This document shows, piece after piece, positions 1 to 9,309 of a stretch of 59,802 nt of DNA (positions are counted from its first letter, which is position 1; each line of letters starts with the position of its first letter). Where the stretch lies: the NCBI GenBank assembly GCA_001512375.1, contig LFRN01000178.1, positions 34,276 through 94,077 on the forward strand, read 5' to 3'. The notes below the pieces were generated by a model. The model worked only from the letters and a program-made list of their open reading frames with translations. It had not been told where the DNA came from and did no database searches. The position numbers were made by a program, and so were the translations under genes. This DNA is from Candidatus Methanoculleus thermohydrogenotrophicum. Lineage in GTDB: Archaea > Halobacteriota > Methanomicrobia > Methanomicrobiales > Methanoculleaceae.

Positions 1-902
1 AGCACGATCTCACGGAGGACGGTCGCGGCTGCAAGCGGATAGCCGGGGAGACCGATCACCGGCTTATTCTCAATGCGGCCGATGATCACTGGTTTTCCGG
101 GCTTGATGGCGACCCCGTGCGCCAGCACCTCTCCGAGGTCCCTGATGACATCAGCGGTGTAGTCACGGGTCCCGGCGGACGAGCCTGCCGAGACGAGCAT
201 GATATCGTTCTCGGCGGTGCCCCGGCGGACGGCATCGCGGATCTGGTCGTAGTCGTCCGGAACGATTGGATAGCGGTGCGCCTCTGCACCCGCCCCGGCG
301 AGGATCGCCGCGGCCATCAGGGTGTTGCTCTCCACCACCTTTCCAGGCGGCGGCATCACGCCCGCCGGCACCAGCTCGCTGCCGGTGGGGAGCAGACCTA
401 CCCTGACATTGAAGACCGCAATCTCAGTGACCCCGTAGGTTGCAAGCGCCCCCAGATCGAGCGGCCGGATCTGGCGGTATGATGGAAGGATCATCTCCGA
501 CTCCCCGATATCCTCGCCAACCGGGCGGATATGCTGCCAGGGGCTGACCGGTTTTCTGATAGTGTAGGTCTCGCCGTCGACCCAGACATCCTCGATCATG
601 ACCACCGCGTCATAGCCAGGCGGGACGATGTTCCCGGTGTTAACCCTCGCTGCGTCAGGGAGTGTCACCGGGTTTTGCTCGCTCGCCCCGATAGTATCGG
701 CGCTCCTGACCGCGATCCCGTCCATTGCCGAGATGTGGATAGGAGGGACCGAGAACCGGGCGAATATGGGCGCTGCGGTGATCCGGCCGACCGCCTCGGT
801 GGTCACAGGGACCCGCACAACCCCGGGAACCGTCTGGAAGGAATTTTCCACGAGTGCCAGCGCTTCTGCAAGCGATATGACCGAGAGGTATCGCTTCACC
901 AT
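1..902 (-). CDS. moeA: Molybdopterin molybdenumtransferase MoeA family (first copy), truncated by window edge
   Basis: Minus-strand translation from ATG at 902 gives MVKRYLSVISLAEALALVENSF...AMDGIAVRSADTIGASE...GNIVPPGYDAVVMIED...GLLPTGSELVP...ENDIMLVSAGSSAGTRDYTADVIRDLGEVLAHGVAIKPGKPVIIGRIENKPVIGLPGYP, with typical MoeA motifs; runs off the left edge. Confidence 0.9.
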   Translation of the reverse strand, partial: MVKRYLSVISLAEALALVENSFQTVPGVVRVPVTTEAVGRITAAPIFARFSVPPIHISAMDGIAVRSADTIGASEQNPVTLPDAARVNTGNIVPPGYDAVVMIEDVWVDGETYTIRKPVSPWQHIRPVGEDIGESEMILPSYRQIRPLDLGALATYGVTEIAVFNVRVGLLPTGSELVPAGVMPPPGKVVESNTLMAAAILAGAGAEAHRYPIVPDDYDQIRDAVRRGTAENDIMLVSAGSSAGTRDYTADVIRDLGEVLAHGVAIKPGKPVIIGRIENKPVIGLPGYPLAAATVLREIV

Positions 903-2098
903 AAGATCACCTCCACCTCCTCACCGACCTCAAGCCCCTCGCTTGACGCCGGGATCCGCACCAGCCCCTCGCTCTGGACCAGAGTGTTGAGGAGCCCCGA
1001 CTTCCCAAAGATCGGCGTGGCCCGGCCGCCGTCAATGCTGACTCTGACATAATCCTCCCTCCCGCGGGTGGAGGGGATGTTCTGCGTCAGCCGGGCGCGC
1101 AGAGTCCGCCGGAAGACCCGAGTCTTTCGCATCGCCGCGAGGAGGTGATCGACGATGGCGACGAGCACGACGTAGGCCGAAGCCGGGTGGCCGGGGAGGC
1201 CGATGACTGGTTTTCCCCGCGCCGTCCCGATGATGGTGGGCTTCCCTGGCGCAATGGCAATCCCGTGCACCAGCACCTCACCGAGATCGGCGATGACCGC
1301 CGCGGTGTTATCCCGCTCGTCTTTCGAGGATCCTCCAGATACCAGGACAGCATCACATTGATCAAGCGCCGAAGAGAGGGCCTGCTCGAGCGCCTCGCGC
1401 TCATCCCTGACGATTCCGAAGTAGACCGGACAGCAACCTCGCTCCGTCACGAAAGCGCCAGCGAGGTATGAGTTTGCGTCCCGCACCTCCCCCGGGCCCG
1501 GGACCCTGGCGACGGGGACGATCTCGTTTCCGGTAGATATGATACCAACCACCGGCGGCGTCACCACCTGTACCCGCTCTGCGCCGACCGCCGCGGCGAC
1601 CCCGATCTCCCGCGGAGAGAGCACGCAGCCCCGTTCGAGCACCACATCCCCGGCGCGGAAATCCTCGCCCCGGGAGACCACATTCTCACCCGGCGCCACC
1701 GGGCGGTGTACCAGGACGTCATCCCCGATCAGTTCGGCATGCTCGATCATCACGACTGCGTCTGCGCCTTCAGGAAGGGCGCCGCCGGTGGGGACGTACC
1801 TGCATGATCCCGGGAAAATGCTCCCGGGATCTGTGCTCCCCATTCCTATCCTGCCCAGGCACCGGAGCATCGCCGGGATGGCCTCTGAGGCTCCGGCGGT
1901 ATCAGCCGCGGCGACCGCGTAGCCGTCGACCGTCGATCGGTCAAATCCCGGTATATCGATGTCAGCGGATACGTCCTCAGCGAGAACCTGGTAGAGGGCA
2001 TCCTTGAGCGGGGCATCCCCGCACCTGGGCGGGGGCGCGATCCTCCGCACCGCCTCTATGGCCTCGCTGACCGGGACGACTTCCAGGAAGAGACTCAT
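896..2098 (-). CDS. moeA: Molybdopterin molybdenumtransferase MoeA (second copy)
   Basis: 400 aa ORF with FDRSTVDGYAV, GALPEGADAVVMIEHAE, ISTGNEIVP, GGSSKDERDNTAAVIADLGEVLVHGIAIAPGKPTIIG, GLPGHPASAYV; stop overlaps the start of the downstream moeA copy. Confidence 0.95.
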   Translation of the reverse strand: MSLFLEVVPVSEAIEAVRRIAPPPRCGDAPLKDALYQVLAEDVSADIDIPGFDRSTVDGYAVAAADTAGASEAIPAMLRCLGRIGMGSTDPGSIFPGSCRYVPTGGALPEGADAVVMIEHAELIGDDVLVHRPVAPGENVVSRGEDFRAGDVVLERGCVLSPREIGVAAAVGAERVQVVTPPVVGIISTGNEIVPVARVPGPGEVRDANSYLAGAFVTERGCCPVYFGIVRDEREALEQALSSALDQCDAVLVSGGSSKDERDNTAAVIADLGEVLVHGIAIAPGKPTIIGTARGKPVIGLPGHPASAYVVLVAIVDHLLAAMRKTRVFRRTLRARLTQNIPSTRGREDYVRVSIDGGRATPIFGKSGLLNTLVQSEGLVRIPASSEGLEVGEEVEVILW

Positions 2099-2277
2099 CT
2101 GAAGCAGCCCAGCTGACAGCCCCTGATTTTTATTCTTGGTTCGTGCTGGTTGCAGTAGCGGGCGATATCCATCTTCGGGATACTATATTTCTCAGATATC
2201 TCAAACGCCTGCGGGCAGGTGATCTCGTTCTCGATACCGTACGCCTCGAAGGCCTTCCGAACCTTTTCGTCATTCAT
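2095..2277 (-). CDS. Small HTH-like protein with C-terminal CQLGCF motif, translationally coupled to moeA
   Basis: MNDEKVRKAFEAYGIENEITCPQAFEISEKYSIPKMDIARYCNQHEPRIKIRGCQLGCFR; ATGA overlap with moeA start at 2098. Confidence 0.65.
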   Translation of the reverse strand: MNDEKVRKAFEAYGIENEITCPQAFEISEKYSIPKMDIARYCNQHEPRIKIRGCQLGCFR

Positions 2278-2370
2278 GGTACACACATGGTCTGCCTGCG
2301 GAGAGATAGGATTTACTATCGAGTCGGTCAAACACTATTATTTAGCATCTCGCCAGCCCATATATATCCG

Positions 2371-3684
2371 ATGCGGATCGCGCTAATTCATTCAAAACAG
2401 GACGTTGCAGGAGTAAACATCAGGCATCACCTCGAGAGTCTGCTTGCGGCTGGCGAGAGATGGCCGCTTGCTGAAAACCACACGCTGGCGTTTCACGAGG
2501 TCGATGGACGCTTGATCTACCAGGATCGGATCGATGAGGAGATTGATAGCGACCTGATCATCTTCATCTCCCGGCACTCGAGTGCACAGCCGATGCCTGC
2601 CCTGACCGTACACGTTACCGGCAACTATGATACCGCCGATCTCGGTGGAGAACCAGGAGCGCTTGCGCCGGCAGCCCCCGCGTGGATGCACACAATCCTT
2701 CGAAACCTCGCCTCCAGAGCACCGGAGGGCTACCGCGTCTCCTATGAGGTGACGCACCACGGCCCGACGGCTCTCTCCACGCCGTCGCTCTTCGTCGAGA
2801 TCGGGTCCACCGCCGCTGAGTGGGGCGACCCGGCCGCCGGAAGGGCTGTGGCGGCGAGCATTCTTTCCGCGGCACCTGAAGAGACAATCAACCTTATCGG
2901 CTTTGGCGGAACCCACTATGCCGTGCGACAGACCGAGATCGCACTCTCCTCCCGGGGAGCCTTCAGCCACATCGCACCGGCACGTCAGGTCAGGCTCCTT
3001 GACCCTGACCTCATCAGACGGATGCAGGAAGCGAGCTGTGCCGTAGCTGCCTACATCGACAGGAAATCACTTCCCGCTGAAGAGTTTGAGAGAATCGAAC
3101 GGATGCTCAACGATGCCGGGATCCTCCTGCTCTCTGAATCAGAGATACTGGAGGCAGGAAACCTCGAGTGGACCACCTACCTCAGGATCAGGGATCTCGC
3201 AGAGGAGATCGCCCCGGGATCACGCATCCACATCCACAACCTTTCCGGGAGCGGAACCCCGGTTCCAGTGCAATTAAACCAGGAACTGGTAGAAGAAGTT
3301 ATAAAAATCAATAAAGATGGTTTTATAGACGGCATTAGAGAATTGCCGGTAGCTCACCTCTCAAAAGGTTCAATAGAGGTTCTGCCCGTGTTTATCGGCT
3401 TTGAGAACGAGACCTCTCGACTCGCAAACGATATAACTACCTTGTGCGTAAAACTCTTACTAATCTGTGAAAATACTGTTATCGTGGGTGACCATCTCGT
3501 CCTTCAGAAGGTTCGGTTCGACCCTGCAAAGGCGCGCAGACATGGGGTTCCAAAAGGACCGCTCTTTGGCATGCTTGCCGGCGGAAGAGCAATCGAGATC
3601 AACGGGCGGAGAATCACACCCGATATGGTGCAGACAACCAGCGCGAAACGGATACATATCCCGGGATTGGAGAGATATACATGA
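2371..3684 (+). CDS. dtdA: Archaeal D-aminoacyl-tRNA deacylase (DtdA/GEK1 family)
   Basis: [22 protein letters not shown]...[24 protein letters not shown]...[29 protein letters not shown]...[17 protein letters not shown]; internal ATG preferred over ORF start. Confidence 0.9.
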   Translation: MRIALIHSKQDVAGVNIRHHLESLLAAGERWPLAENHTLAFHEVDGRLIYQDRIDEEIDSDLIIFISRHSSAQPMPALTVHVTGNYDTADLGGEPGALAPAAPAWMHTILRNLASRAPEGYRVSYEVTHHGPTALSTPSLFVEIGSTAAEWGDPAAGRAVAASILSAAPEETINLIGFGGTHYAVRQTEIALSSRGAFSHIAPARQVRLLDPDLIRRMQEASCAVAAYIDRKSLPAEEFERIERMLNDAGILLLSESEILEAGNLEWTTYLRIRDLAEEIAPGSRIHIHNLSGSGTPVPVQLNQELVEEVIKINKDGFIDGIRELPVAHLSKGSIEVLPVFIGFENETSRLANDITTLCVKLLLICENTVIVGDHLVLQKVRFDPAKARRHGVPKGPLFGMLAGGRAIEINGRRITPDMVQTTSAKRIHIPGLERYT

Positions 3685-4778
3685 AATCTATCGTAGAAGA
3701 GGCACTTTCACGGGCTAGAGACGAACAGCGTTTTTCTGAGCCCACCGAGGTCGACAAGGAGCTTGAGGAAATCCTCATGGAACTCCGGACCGAGATAGCA
3801 GTCATCGGATGCGGAGGAGGTGGTTCAAACACGATTACCCGGATGATGGAGGAAGGCATCAACGGGGCGCGATTGATCGCTCTCAACACCGACGCCCAGC
3901 ACCTCATCAGGACGCAGGCAGACGCACGAATCCTGATCGGGAGACAGAGAACCCGCGGCCTTGGCGCGGGCTCTATCCCGCAAGTCGGTGAAGAAGCGGC
4001 TCTCGAGAACGAGGATGATATCAGGCGGGCGGTCGAGGGATGCGACATGGTCTTCATCACCACCGGCCTCGGGGGTGGTACCGGCACCGGCTCTGCGCCC
4101 GTGGTCGCGAAGTCAGCCCGAGAAGAGGGGGCCCTGACCATAGCTGTGGTCACCCTGCCGTTCACGGCTGAAGGCACCATCAGGATGCAGAACGCCGAGG
4201 CTGGCCTTGAGCGGCTCCGTGAAGTGGCGGATACCGTCATCGTCGTCCCGAATGATCGCCTGCTCGAGATCGTGCCCCGCCTCCCCCTCCACGCCGCTTT
4301 CAAAGTCTCAGACGAGGTGCTGATGCGGGCGGTTAAGGGCATCACCGAGCTGATCACGACGCCAGGACTCGTAAACCTCGACTTTGCTGATGTCAGGACC
4401 GTCATGGAGCGAGGAGGGGTCGCGATGATCGGTATGGGGGAGAGCGACAGCGAAGATAAGGCCGCCGACTCGGTCAAGAAGGCGCTGCGCTCCCCGCTAC
4501 TCGACGTTGATATCTCAGGGGCGACCGCGGCGCTCGTCAACGTGGTCGGTGGACCTGATATGACCATGTCTGAGGCTGAAAGCGTTATACAGGAAGTCTA
4601 CCAGAGAATCGATCCCGATGCACGCATCATCTGGGGTGCACAGATCGACCCCGACATGCAGGGCAAGATGCGGACGCTGCTTGTTGTCACCGGTGTCCGG
4701 TCACCACAAATATATGGGAGAAGCGAAAAGAGTATGCCGCGCATGATGAAGCAGTTCGAGATCGATTTCCTGAAGTGA
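3681..4778 (+). CDS. ftsZ: Cell division protein FtsZ
   Basis: [37 protein letters not shown]...[33 protein letters not shown] tubulin/FtsZ signature. Confidence 0.98.
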   Translation: MKSIVEEALSRARDEQRFSEPTEVDKELEEILMELRTEIAVIGCGGGGSNTITRMMEEGINGARLIALNTDAQHLIRTQADARILIGRQRTRGLGAGSIPQVGEEAALENEDDIRRAVEGCDMVFITTGLGGGTGTGSAPVVAKSAREEGALTIAVVTLPFTAEGTIRMQNAEAGLERLREVADTVIVVPNDRLLEIVPRLPLHAAFKVSDEVLMRAVKGITELITTPGLVNLDFADVRTVMERGGVAMIGMGESDSEDKAADSVKKALRSPLLDVDISGATAALVNVVGGPDMTMSEAESVIQEVYQRIDPDARIIWGAQIDPDMQGKMRTLLVVTGVRSPQIYGRSEKSMPRMMKQFEIDFLK

Positions 4779-4785
4779 GCCGATA

Positions 4786-4995
4786 ATGATGGATTACAAA
4801 GAGAAGTTCAAGGAAGCGAAGGCCTTCAAGGTCGAAGGAGAATTTTTCAAGAAATACTGGCGTATCCTGAAACTGGCACGGACACCGACCCGTGAAGAGT
4901 TCTCAAAGATCGCAATCGTTTCAGCGACCGGTATCGTGCTTATCGGCCTTGTCGGCTTTATCATATATGAGATCATGCTGATTTTGCCCAAATGA
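4786..4995 (+). CDS. secE: Preprotein translocase subunit SecE/Sec61 gamma
   Basis: 69 aa, single C-terminal TM, KKYWRILKLARTPTREEFSKIAIVSATGIVLIGLVGFIIYEIM; between ftsZ and spt5 as in archaea. Confidence 0.93.
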   Translation: MMDYKEKFKEAKAFKVEGEFFKKYWRILKLARTPTREEFSKIAIVSATGIVLIGLVGFIIYEIMLILPK

Positions 4996-5474
4996 TGGAT
5001 ATGGCTGCGAGCGTAAACAAGATATATGCTATAAAGACAACCGCGAAACAGGAACGGACCGTAGCTGACAATATCGAGAGGGTGACCAGAGACCAGAAAG
5101 ACATCCACGTGACAGCAGTCATGGCTCCTGAAGAACTGAGAGGCTACGTCCTTGTTGAGAGTCCTGACACCATAGCCCGGATAGAGCAGCTGGTGGAGTT
5201 GATACCCCACGCGCGCGCAGTGGTGCAGGGCTCAACTGACCTCTCGGAGGTTGAGCACTTCCTGGTGCCGAAACCAGTGGTCAGCGGGATCACTGAGGGT
5301 ACAATCGTCGAGATCATCGCCGGCCCATTCAAGGGTGAGAAAGCGGTCGTCAAGAGAATCGATTCCGCGAAGGAAGAGATCACCGTCGAGCTTTATGAGA
5401 GCATGGTTCCCATCCCGATTACAGTACGCGGCGATTCAGTCCGCGTTGTGGAGCGGACGGAAGAGTCTCAATAA
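4992..5474 (+). CDS. spt5: Transcription elongation factor Spt5 (archaeal NusG)
   Basis: NGN domain IYAIKTTAKQERTVADNIE and KOW motif GTIVEIIAGPFKGEKAVVKRIDSAKEEITVELYE. Confidence 0.95.
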   Translation: MMDMAASVNKIYAIKTTAKQERTVADNIERVTRDQKDIHVTAVMAPEELRGYVLVESPDTIARIEQLVELIPHARAVVQGSTDLSEVEHFLVPKPVVSGITEGTIVEIIAGPFKGEKAVVKRIDSAKEEITVELYESMVPIPITVRGDSVRVVERTEESQ

Positions 5475-5634
5475 GGATAATCGTTCCTCACTTATATGAC
5501 AACATCAAAGAGGGTGGGTGGCCCGCCCCTCCCCCTGCTTCACCGTCTTGCAGGCTTGTGTTCTGCCTTAAACCTAGCATTCTCTGCCCCATGGGGGCAA
5601 TCACACCGGTATTTTAATCAGGCATGCCTGTAAG

Positions 5635-5656
5635 CCACAAGACCATGTGGTTTTTT
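5635..5656 (+). terminator. Hairpin plus T6 tract downstream of spt5
   Basis: CCACA-AGACCA-TGTGG stem-loop followed by TTTTTT. Confidence 0.4.
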
Positions 5657-5800
5657 GCGTGAGACGCTCATGAGGCATGGTGCGGGGCTGCAAGCATGAA
5701 ACGGAGATGAGGCAGAGCCTCAAGGCTGTATTGATGAGAATCAATCGGACCGAAGCGATATCGCGAAGAACTGGATTCTGTTTCCACCTTCAAGGGGCTT
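5640..5800 (+). ncRNA. Candidate structured RNA in the spt5-rpl11 intergenic region
   Basis: 9-bp closing stem (5698-5706 with 5776-5784, two G-U pairs) enclosing TGAGGC-AGA-GCCTCA (5708-5722), ATTGAT-GAGA-ATCAAT (5730-5745) and GCGATATCGC (5755-5764); TATA-like TATTTTAA near 5610. Confidence 0.4.
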
Positions 5801-5875
5801 TTCACGGAAAAAAGCTTTTTCCCGGGTTCGTCGACGTAGCAATGAACCTGGGGATCGGCCTCCTGCATCCCTATA

Positions 5876-5886
5876 CCTTTAAATCC
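5876..5886 (+). promoter_or_regulatory. Putative TATA box for the rpl11 operon
   Basis: ACCTTTAAATCC about 70 nt before the rpl11 ATG. Confidence 0.4.
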
Positions 5887-5949
5887 TCACACGGTGACCT
5901 TAAGTAACCCAGGCATCTACCCCTCTAAGGGATAGGCTGGTGAATAGGT

Positions 5950-6426
5950 ATGACAGAAACGGTCGAGGTATTGGTACCTGGCGGCAAGGCTACAGCAGGT
6001 CCGCCCATTGGCCCTGCGCTCGGACCCCTCGGTATCAACGTGAAGGCAGTCGTCGACGAGATCAACAAAAAGACGGCCGATTTCAACGGCATGCAGGTGC
6101 CGGTGACGGTTACCGTCGACGAGAAGCGGAACTTCACGATTGATGTGGGCATTCCGCCCACGGCGGCTCTCATCATGAAAGAAGCCGGCATCGAGAAGGG
6201 CGCCGCAGAGCCCGGTACCCAGGTGGCAGGAGACCTGCCGCTGGAAGCCGCTGTCCGTATCGCGCGTATGAAGATGGATGATATGCTCTCGTACGACCTG
6301 AAGTCGGCGGTCAAAGAGGTCGCCGGAACGTGCGTGAGCGTCGGCGTCACCGTTGAGGGGCAAAAGCCCCGTGATATGATCCAGGCCATCAACGACGGAA
6401 GGTACGACAGCATGCTCGTCGCATAG
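5950..6426 (+). CDS. rpl11: 50S ribosomal protein L11
   Basis: VEVLVPGGKATAGPPIGPALGPLGINVKAVVDEINKKT. Confidence 0.98.
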   Translation: MTETVEVLVPGGKATAGPPIGPALGPLGINVKAVVDEINKKTADFNGMQVPVTVTVDEKRNFTIDVGIPPTAALIMKEAGIEKGAAEPGTQVAGDLPLEAAVRIARMKMDDMLSYDLKSAVKEVAGTCVSVGVTVEGQKPRDMIQAINDGRYDSMLVA

Positions 6427-6477
6427 ATGTCAGACAACCATAGAAGATCGTGAGGTCGCGTACTATGGAGGCAAAGG

Positions 6478-7119
6478 ATGGTTGACAGAACCAGTATACT
6501 GGATGCCGTGAACACGGCACTGGAGAAAGCTCCGGAACGGAAGTTCAAGGAGAGCGTGGATATCACCGTCAACCTCAGGAATATCGATATGTCCCAGCCC
6601 AAGAATCGCATCGATGAGACGATTCTTCTCCCAAACGGTTTTGACAATGTCAAGATCGCGGTTCTCGGGAAGGGCGACATTACCACCCAGGCAAAGGAAG
6701 CGGGTGTGGACCTTATTATCGGCCCTGAGGAGATCGAGCGGCTCGGGGGAGAACCCCGGGAAGCACGCAAACTGGCGGAAGAGTACCAGTTCTTCCTTGC
6801 AGAGACAGCGATGATGCCTCTCGTCGGTCGTCATCTCGGTGTCAGGCTCGGCCCGCGCGGACGGATGCCGATACCGATCCCAACGGGAACAGACATTCGG
6901 CCGATCGTCGAACGCCTGCGCAGTTCCGTTAAGATCCGGACGAAAGACAAGAAAGTCTTCCACGCAAAGGTTGGAACAGTTGAGATGAAACCTGAAGAGA
7001 TCGCCGAGAACATCGATGCGGTTCTTCGAAGAGTTGAGTCTGTCCTGGAGAGCGGGGCACTGAATATTCACTCGGTCTACGTGAAGACCACCATGGGACC
7101 AGCCGTGAGGGTGATCTGA
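6478..7119 (+). CDS. rpl1: 50S ribosomal protein L1
   Basis: KFKESVDITVNLRNIDMSQPKNRIDETILLPNG...GRHLGVRLGPRGRMPIPIP. Confidence 0.98.
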   Translation: MVDRTSILDAVNTALEKAPERKFKESVDITVNLRNIDMSQPKNRIDETILLPNGFDNVKIAVLGKGDITTQAKEAGVDLIIGPEEIERLGGEPREARKLAEEYQFFLAETAMMPLVGRHLGVRLGPRGRMPIPIPTGTDIRPIVERLRSSVKIRTKDKKVFHAKVGTVEMKPEEIAENIDAVLRRVESVLESGALNIHSVYVKTTMGPAVRVI

Positions 7120-8147
7120 TGGCACTCTATACACAAAACCTGCCCCGGTGGAAGAAGGAAGAGGTAGACGAGATCAAGCGCGGCATCGAGGAGCATACGC
7201 TCGTCGGTCTCGTGGATATGTATGGTATCCCCGCCTCGCAGGTGCAGCAGATCCGGCGGAGCCTCCGCGGCACAGCGAAGGTGAGGATGGCCCGCAACAC
7301 GCTGATTGAGCACGCCCTTAACGATGTTGGCGGCAGTGTTGAGGCACTGAAGGAGTACACCGCGGGTCATAGCGCCCTGATCTTTACAAACGAAAACCCC
7401 TTCAAGCTCTATAAGCTGCTGGAGAAGACCAAGACGAAGATGACGGCGAAGCCTGGCGAGATCGCGCCAGAGGATATCGTCGTTCCAAAGGGTCCGACCA
7501 GCTTCAGGCCTGGCCCCATTGTGGGTGAGCTCCAGCAGGCGGGAATCCCAGCGGCCATTGAAGGGGGAAAGGTCAAGATCCGCGAGACCAGGACAATCGT
7601 GAAGAAAGGTGAACCCATCAGCAAGAAGGTTGCTGATGTGCTCGCAAAGCTTGGTATCAAGCCGATGGACGTCGGTCTCGTCTTACAGGCTGCATACTAC
7701 CGCGATACTATCTTCACGCCAGATCTCCTAGCCATCGATGAGGAGGCCTACTACAACAACATCATGCTTGCAGCCCAGCAGGCGTTTAACCTCTCGGTCA
7801 ACGCCGTCATACCGACCAGGCTGACCATCAGCGCCATCATTGGCAAGGCGGTGCGGGAAGCCCGGAACGTGGGCGTCGAGGCAAGCATCTACGAGAAGGA
7901 TATCATCGACCTGATCATCGGGCGGGCACAGCGTGAGATGCTGGCCGTCGCGCTCGTGGCAGCAGACCATGGCTTCGAACTCGATGAAGCGATCCTGAAG
8001 GCCGCTGCCGCTGGAACCGCCGCCGCACCCGCTACAACGGAGCCAGCAGAAGATGTAAAGGCCGAGGAAGAGGAGAAAGAAGAGGAAGAGAAGAAGGAAG
8101 AGGATGAAGAGAGCGGCCTGGCCGGTCTTGGAGCCCTCTTCGGCTAA
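7119..8147 (+). CDS. rpl10: Ribosomal protein L10 (acidic P0)
   Basis: N-terminal P0 domain, acidic tail [26 protein letters not shown]. Confidence 0.97.
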   Translation: MALYTQNLPRWKKEEVDEIKRGIEEHTLVGLVDMYGIPASQVQQIRRSLRGTAKVRMARNTLIEHALNDVGGSVEALKEYTAGHSALIFTNENPFKLYKLLEKTKTKMTAKPGEIAPEDIVVPKGPTSFRPGPIVGELQQAGIPAAIEGGKVKIRETRTIVKKGEPISKKVADVLAKLGIKPMDVGLVLQAAYYRDTIFTPDLLAIDEEAYYNNIMLAAQQAFNLSVNAVIPTRLTISAIIGKAVREARNVGVEASIYEKDIIDLIIGRAQREMLAVALVAADHGFELDEAILKAAAAGTAAAPATTEPAEDVKAEEEEKEEEEKKEEDEESGLAGLGALFG

Positions 8148-8174
8148 ACGCAAAAAATTGAGGTGAATAGGTTT

Positions 8175-8492
8175 ATGGAGTATATCTACGCTGCACTGCT
8201 CCTGCACAACGCAGGCAAGGATGTAACTGATGAGAATGTGACTGCTGTCCTGAAGGCGGCCGGCGTTGCCGTCGAGGAGGCCCGGGTCAAGGCGCTCGTC
8301 GCCGCGCTCGAGGATGTGAACATCGAGGAGGCCATCAGCAAGGCCGCCGTCGCACCGGTCGCCGCTGCCCCAGCCGCTGCCCCAGCCGCTGCCCCGGCCG
8401 CAGCTGCGGAAGAGGAAAAGAAGGAAGAGGAAGAGAAGAAGGAAGAGGATGAAGAGAGCGGCCTGGCCGGTCTTGGAGCCCTCTTCGGCTAA
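8175..8492 (+). CDS. rpl12: 50S ribosomal protein P1/L12
   Basis: [31 protein letters not shown]..., Ala-rich hinge, acidic tail ending GLGALFG. Confidence 0.97.
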   Translation: MEYIYAALLLHNAGKDVTDENVTAVLKAAGVAVEEARVKALVAALEDVNIEEAISKAAVAPVAAAPAAAPAAAPAAAAEEEKKEEEEKKEEDEESGLAGLGALFG

Positions 8493-8607
8493 CCCTCTCT
8501 TCTATTTTGACGATCAGTCGCCGACATTCGTATCACCCTGGTTTCACTCGTTGATCATCGCGATCCTTTCGATGATTCAGCGTCATTTACCTGGCAGATG
8601 GAAGAGA

Positions 8608-9039
8608 TCAGGGTTCTGTTCTTCTCCACGTTGTCCCGCGGGCTTCACACACCCCCGTTGCCGGGGACGCATGCCGCGGTAGGTACATCTCAAACGGATA
8701 AGAGGCAGTTCGACCCGCAATCTCCGATACAGCCTCTTGTCGCACATAGCCGTTGGTTGTCGAGTAGGCCCGGACGTAGTCCTTCTCGACCGGGTCAGCT
8801 TTCCGGTAGCGTTTCTTGAAGACGTTAAGGTCCAGAGTGATCGCTGTGCTGTCGATGAGGTATGTCCGCCGGCTGCGGCAGCGAGGTTTCAGGTATTGGG
8901 TCTGTAACACCGCGTTGATCAGCCTGACAAACTGGTCTTCGCTGATGCTGCTGAGAAACCGGGATATCGTGTTGGTTGAGAGAACCTGGTCGATCTGTGC
9001 AAACCAGCGGAGATCCGCCCGTTTTCGGAGTTCGTCCAC
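8608..9039 (-). pseudogene. Degenerate DDE (IS4/IS5-like) transposase fragment
   Basis: WFAQIDQVLSTNTISRFLSSISEDQFVRLINAVLQ...YLIDSTAITLDLNVFKKRYRKADPVEKDYVRAYSTTNGY carries a first catalytic-Asp style motif then degenerates; no complete catalytic domain. Confidence 0.7.
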
Positions 9040-9309
9040 CAGATAGGTGATATCCAGCTAAACTCCGCATGAGTTAAGGGTTATACTTTCCCTCCTGGCC
9101 TCCTTTTTTATATACCCCTTTCTGTCAGAGCGCCGAATTGCGTAACTCCTACCTGGGTAGATGATCAGCGGCTTCTGGAGGGGCAAAATGGACGTTTCAC
9201 GGGATAGAGAGGGCCGACTCGAAACAGAACACAGCCTGCAAGGGGGTGAGCGAGGAGAGGGGCACCCGGTCCCTTTGATAATTTTCAGCCAAAGAGGGGA
9301 GAGGAGGAT

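Noticed and set aside
1-990. Plus-strand ORFs 117-482, 531-1052 and 628-990
   Set aside because: Antisense to the moeA genes on the minus strand
3614-4567. 317-aa minus ORF opposite ftsZ
   Set aside because: Low-complexity Ser/Arg-rich antisense translation of ftsZ
5677-5907. 76-aa ORF in the spt5-rpl11 gap
   Set aside because: No recognisable protein features; the DNA shows base-paired stems that would explain conservation better as RNA
8630-8700. Hairpin TCCCCGGCAACGGGG as another tnpB right end
   Set aside because: Lacks the GCAGTCAC or GTGAACTACCCC signatures and lies within the DDE transposase relic
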